From NCBI GenBank assembly GCA_002328865.1, contig DCWO01000152.1, positions 21,553 to 30,395 on the forward strand: a stretch of DNA of 8,843 nucleotides, read 5' to 3'. Each line of letters opens with the position of its first letter. Position 1 is the stretch's first letter. A program made the position numbers and the translations under genes. Below are positions 6,087 to 8,843 of this stretch, piece by piece. Source of the stretch: Dehalococcoidia bacterium UBA2160. GTDB taxonomy: Bacteria; Chloroflexota; Dehalococcoidia; Lucifugimonadales; UBA1123. A model generated the notes under the pieces. The model was not told the origin of the DNA. It was given only the letters and a program-made list of their open reading frames with translations, and did no database searches.

Positions 6087-6782
6087 TCATGGCAGCCCCA
6101 TGAGGGACGCCAGCGTCGCCAGATCCGGAACCACAAGGTCGGGTTTTCCGTCAGCCGGTCGTGTCGCTCCGCCGCCCGAGTCGCCGTGACGGTTCACCCA
6201 CACGACGTTCAACCCGAGCTCGTTGGCGGGGACTACATCGTGGAACATGCTCTCAGCAACATGCAGCAGCCTGCTCCGGTCGATTCCCAACCGCTCGATG
6301 AGCAGCTCGAAGTTGCGGTGCGACGGCTTGTAGCTTTGTGCTTGTTGAGCCGTCACAACTTCGTCGAAATCAATTCCCAGACGTTGTGCCGTCATCTCGA
6401 ACAGATCGTCGTCGATGTTAGATACGATGGCGAGCCCGTACCTGGTTTTCAGCGCGTTGAGAGCGTCAACCGTATCCGGGAAGGCGGGCCAGGCGCCCAG
6501 AGAGGTGGCCAGGCAGTCGAGGTCGCTCTGGGCAGGGGCGAACCCGACGCTCGCGGCGATGCCGCGCATGACACGCCGCAGCACCTCTCGATATTCGGCG
6601 TACTCGCCGTGCTGTGCGGCAGGCTCGGCCTCGGAATACAGCTTGAGCACCTCTGCGTCGTTTGGGGTAAGACCGTTGGCGGTCAGAACGGGTTTGACGG
6701 CATCGACAATGCCGGTTTCCCAGTCGATAAGCGTGCCGTAACAGTCGAAGCTCACTGCCTCGAAGCGATCGAAATCCAGCAT
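6087..6782 (-). CDS. HAD-superfamily hydrolase, 2-haloacid dehalogenase type II-like
   Basis: From the chosen ATG at 6782 the protein has 231 residues and opens MLDFDRFEAVSFDCYGTLID, the typical start of this group. Asp13 is the nucleophile. The second motif-I position is Tyr rather than the Asp of HAD phosphatases (D-C-Y-G-T), which points to the haloacid dehalogenase-like branch. Further HAD motifs are VSNIDDD (motif II Ser), QSYKPSHRNFE (motif III Lys) and HVAESMFHDVVPANELGLNV (motif IV acidic residue). The substrate cannot be assigned; many such proteins are not dehalogenases. In-frame ATGs at 6788 and 6815 are alternative starts; 6782 is preferred because GGGA lies 7 nt upstream and because of the family-like N-terminus. 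It is divergent from the ThDP enzyme and lies 72 nt upstream of the selenoprotein on the same strand, possibly co-transcribed. Confidence 0.88.
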   Translation of the reverse strand: MLDFDRFEAVSFDCYGTLIDWETGIVDAVKPVLTANGLTPNDAEVLKLYSEAEPAAQHGEYAEYREVLRRVMRGIAASVGFAPAQSDLDCLATSLGAWPAFPDTVDALNALKTRYGLAIVSNIDDDLFEMTAQRLGIDFDEVVTAQQAQSYKPSHRNFELLIERLGIDRSRLLHVAESMFHDVVPANELGLNVVWVNRHGDSGGGATRPADGKPDLVVPDLATLASLMGLP

Positions 6783-6853
6783 TGGCATTTCCCACGGTGA
6801 AGATTCGGCCCTCATCAATCTACACCATCGAAAGACCGCGCGAAACTCCGCCG

Positions 6854-6862
6854 TGATATACT
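6854..6862 (+). promoter_or_regulatory. Extended -10 promoter of the ThDP enzyme gene
   Basis: TGATATACT (6854-6862) is an extended -10 element (TGn then TATACT); no good -35 is present upstream, which such promoters can tolerate. Transcription would start near 6869, giving a leader of about 26 nt before ATG 6895. The same segment rules out the upstream GTG at 6853 as a practical start. Confidence 0.45.
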
Positions 6863-6871
6863 CGCACGAGT
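6860..6871. promoter_or_regulatory. Palindrome at the predicted transcription start
   Basis: ACTCG-CA-CGAGT is a 5-bp inverted repeat with a 2-nt centre, overlapping the end of the -10 and the predicted start point, in the gap between the divergent HAD and ThDP genes. Its position would suit a repressor operator. It is short and may be chance. Confidence 0.25.
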
Positions 6872-6894
6872 CTCAAAACTGGAGGATTCAGGCT

Positions 6895-8544
6895 ATGAAC
6901 ACCCTGGACGCCATCGCCCATATACTCGTCGCTGAAGGCGTGGAACACCTCAACGCCTACCCGTCGACCTCGCTCATCGAATCGGCTGCGGCGCTCGGTA
7001 TCCGCCCGATTATCTGTCGTCAGGAGCGCGTAGGCGTTGGCATCGCCGACGGCTACACCAGGGTGACCAACGGCAGGCCGCCGGGCGCATTCGCGATGCA
7101 ATACGGACCGGGCGCCGAGAACGCCTTCGCCGGCGTGGCGACCGCGTTCTCCGATGCCGTGCCCATGCTTTTGCTGCCCATGGGACATCCGCGAGAGCGA
7201 TCCGGCGTCTTCCCACACTTCAATTCGGCTCGCAGCTTCGACGCAATCACCAAGTCAGTGGAGCAGATCCAAACCGCCGAGAGCGCCGTCGACACCATGC
7301 GGCGAGCCTTCGCCCGGCTCAAGATGGGCCGCCCGGGGCCCGTGATGGTCGAGATACCGACGGACGTTGCCGGCCAGGAAGTTAGCAACAGCCTTGTGGA
7401 GGGTTATCGCCCGGTCAAGGCCACGGTGGCCGGCGCCAACCCGCGGGACGTGGCCGAGGCGGCGAAAGCCCTGGTGCAGGCCAAAGCCCCGGTCATATAC
7501 GCGGGCCAGGGCGTGCTCTACGGCGAAGCCACGGACGAACTCGTTCGCTTGGCGGAATTGCTCCAAGTCCCGGTCGTCACCTCGATGGCTGGCAAGAGCG
7601 CCTTCCCAGAGATGCATCCACTCGCCCTCGGAAGCGCGTCTGGCGTCATGAACCGGGCCGCGTACCACTTCCTTCGAGACGCAGATTTGGTCTTCGCTAT
7701 CGGCTCCAGCCTGACGAAACACTCCATGACGACGCCCATCCCGGAAGATAAGACGTTCATCCAAGCCACCGAAGACCCTATCGACATCGGCAAGAACTAC
7801 GACATCGATTTCCCGCTAATCGGCGATGCACGGCTCATTCTCGAGCAGTTCATCGACGCCTGCACCGATCTCGGAGGCGGCCCTTCGGGCGCCGACGGGT
7901 CGACGGCGGACACCATCGCCACGCTGAGGGAGCAATGGCTGGCTGAGTGGACGGCGAAGTTGACGTCTGGCGAGACGCCAATCACGCCGTACCGAGTCAT
8001 CGGCGAGTTCATGAGCGTGGTCGATCCCAACGACGCAATCGTTACACACGATTCCGGCAGTCCCAGGGACCAGCTCATGCCGTTCTACAGGTCCGGCGGA
8101 CCGCGCACGTACCTTGGGTGGGGCAAATCCCACGGTCTCGGCACTGGTCTCGGCCTCAACATCGGCGCGAAGCTGGCCGCCCCCGACAAGTTCGTCGTCA
8201 ACTTCATGGGAGACGCGGCCTTCGGAATGACGGGCCTCGACTTCGAGACCGCCGCGCGCAACAACATACCCATCCTGACCGTTGTGTTCAACAACTCCAC
8301 GATGGCGATCACGGCTGGGGCGATGGCCACGTCCCATGAGCTCTACAGCACGAGGGACATCGGCGGAAACTACGCCGACATGGCCCGCGCCATGGGAGGC
8401 TGGTCGGAGAAGGTCGAGGACCCGTCCGACGTTGCAGCAGCCATCCAGCGCGCACGAGCAGCCACCGAGGACGGCAAAGCCAGCCTGCTGGAGTTCATCA
8501 CCAGCGAAGAAAGCGACTTCTCCCACCGAGCGCCTTTCAGCTAG
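6895..8544 (+). CDS. Thiamine-diphosphate-dependent enzyme (acetolactate synthase large subunit/benzoylformate decarboxylase superfamily)
   Basis: A 549-residue enzyme with the three-domain layout of the pyruvate oxidase/acetolactate synthase superfamily. The N-terminal PYR domain (about 1-165) contains the cofactor-activating glutamate E44 in CRQERVGVGIADGYTR, then FAMQYGPGAENAFAGVATAF and GRPGPVMVEIPTDV. The central domain (about 185-335) includes APVIYAGQGVLYGEA and DADLVFAIGSSL. The C-terminal PP domain has the ThDP/magnesium motif from G439-D440 to N466-N467 (GDAAFGMTGLDFE ... VVFNNS). Such enzymes decarboxylate 2-oxo acids and may join the product to another carbonyl compound. There is no ilvN-like small subunit or ilvC nearby, so a role in branched-chain amino acid synthesis is doubtful and the substrate is unknown. 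Start ATG 6895 is supported by GGAGG (6881-6885) 9 nt upstream. Confidence 0.9.
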   Translation: MNTLDAIAHILVAEGVEHLNAYPSTSLIESAAALGIRPIICRQERVGVGIADGYTRVTNGRPPGAFAMQYGPGAENAFAGVATAFSDAVPMLLLPMGHPRERSGVFPHFNSARSFDAITKSVEQIQTAESAVDTMRRAFARLKMGRPGPVMVEIPTDVAGQEVSNSLVEGYRPVKATVAGANPRDVAEAAKALVQAKAPVIYAGQGVLYGEATDELVRLAELLQVPVVTSMAGKSAFPEMHPLALGSASGVMNRAAYHFLRDADLVFAIGSSLTKHSMTTPIPEDKTFIQATEDPIDIGKNYDIDFPLIGDARLILEQFIDACTDLGGGPSGADGSTADTIATLREQWLAEWTAKLTSGETPITPYRVIGEFMSVVDPNDAIVTHDSGSPRDQLMPFYRSGGPRTYLGWGKSHGLGTGLGLNIGAKLAAPDKFVVNFMGDAAFGMTGLDFETAARNNIPILTVVFNNSTMAITAGAMATSHELYSTRDIGGNYADMARAMGGWSEKVEDPSDVAAAIQRARAATEDGKASLLEFITSEESDFSHRAPFS

Positions 8545-8628
8545 CTCATGCGATCAGTCATGGGCATAAAACCGTGATGGGAGTCGGCCTGATGGTGATG
8601 AACATTTCGCGTGGACGTGACTTTGTCT

Positions 8629-8718
8629 CGCCATTCTGAGCCCGCAGGCGAAGAATCTCGTCGCATGACCCACGCGGTTGCCTGTGGGGCCAGATGCTTC
8701 GCTGTGCTCAGCACGGCG
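8629..8718. repeat. Imperfect inverted repeat, 'CATTCTGAG...GCGAAGAATCT' type
   Basis: The left arm (8629-8658) reads CGCCATTCTGAGC, then CCGCAGGCGAAGAATCT. The right arm (8692-8718) is its imperfect reverse complement: read from the other strand it gives CGCCGTGCTGAGC, then ACAGCGAAGCATCT. About 33 nt separate the arms, so the unit could fold into a long hairpin or be a miniature non-autonomous element. From memory, this type of repeat is widespread between genes in several Chloroflexota genomes. No transposase or target duplication is visible. Confidence 0.6.
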
Positions 8719-8821
8719 ATTCGCAGGTATTCAGTTGATGACCAAAAGGCCGGGCCCGCCACTGTCGATGGTGATCTGGCCCTTATGGCGATAAACAGAA
8801 TAAGTGGACGCGACCAATTCG

Positions 8822-8843
8822 TGTCATTCTGAGGCCGCAGCCG
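8822..8843 (+). repeat. Second partial copy of the CATTCTGAG repeat, cut by the window edge
   Basis: GTCATTCTGAGGCCGCAG begins near 8822 and matches the left arm of the upstream repeat (CATTCTGAG-x-CCGCAG) in the same orientation, about 190 bp downstream of it. It continues beyond the window. Confidence 0.55.

Larger units (their letters stand above)
8545..8843. other. 299-bp stretch to the right edge, repeat-bearing, no gene
   Basis: No credible coding frame is present; the open frames across it are made by the repeat sequence (for example reading SRHSEPAGEESRR). It contains an inverted repeat at 8629-8718 and the start of another copy at 8822-8843. I see no clear rho-independent terminator after the ThDP gene. 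Confidence 0.5.

Noticed and set aside
6186..6800. 204-residue open frame on the plus strand opposite the HAD gene
   Set aside because: The HAD frame on the other strand has clear family motifs; this is its antisense shadow.

Overview
The window is high-GC bacterial chromosome with short intergenic gaps. The gene content fits an environmental Chloroflexota/Dehalococcoidia (SAR202-like) genome: an alaS-ruvX pair, an exosortase-type transpeptidase, a PAS-LuxR one-component regulator, a stand-alone thiamine-diphosphate enzyme, and an interspersed 'CATTCTGAG...GCGAAG' repeat. That assignment is inference from content and style, with no marker-gene proof.

Layout. Positions 1-918 (minus strand) hold an exosortase/archaeosortase family gene overlapping a downstream membrane protein that runs off the left edge. 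A clear sigma70-type promoter precedes the exosortase, back to back with the promoter of alaS. Positions 1142-4215 (plus) hold alaS (alanyl-tRNA synthetase) and ruvX, joined by a GTGA overlap. Positions 4216-4668 hold no intact gene, but do hold a possible remnant of a HIT-family N-terminus and an AT-rich segment with nested inverted repeats. Positions 4669-5340 (plus) encode a soluble PAS-LuxR regulator with a three-cysteine cluster in its PAS domain. Positions 5457-6782 (minus) hold a HAD-superfamily hydrolase followed by a TlpA/thioredoxin-like lipoprotein. Positions 6895-8544 (plus) encode a ThDP-dependent enzyme of the acetolactate synthase/benzoylformate decarboxylase superfamily. The right end carries an imperfect inverted repeat and the start of a second copy.

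The main discovery candidate is the thioredoxin-like lipoprotein at 5457-6014. Its reading frame is open from a lipoprotein signal peptide to the C-terminus except for one in-frame TGA (5771-5769). That TGA sits exactly where the first cysteine of the W-C-x-x-C redox motif belongs, giving W-U-R-T-C. Directly downstream is a perfect 6-bp hairpin with loop AGUUA, starting 17 nt after the UGA, which resembles bacterial SECIS elements in position and in its loop GU. I read this as a selenoprotein: a membrane-anchored U-x-x-C thioredoxin-like protein. Automated gene callers would break it into an 81-residue lipoprotein and a separate 94-residue fragment. The alternatives are a point nonsense mutation or a sequencing error.

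No rRNA, tRNA, CRISPR array or transposase was seen.
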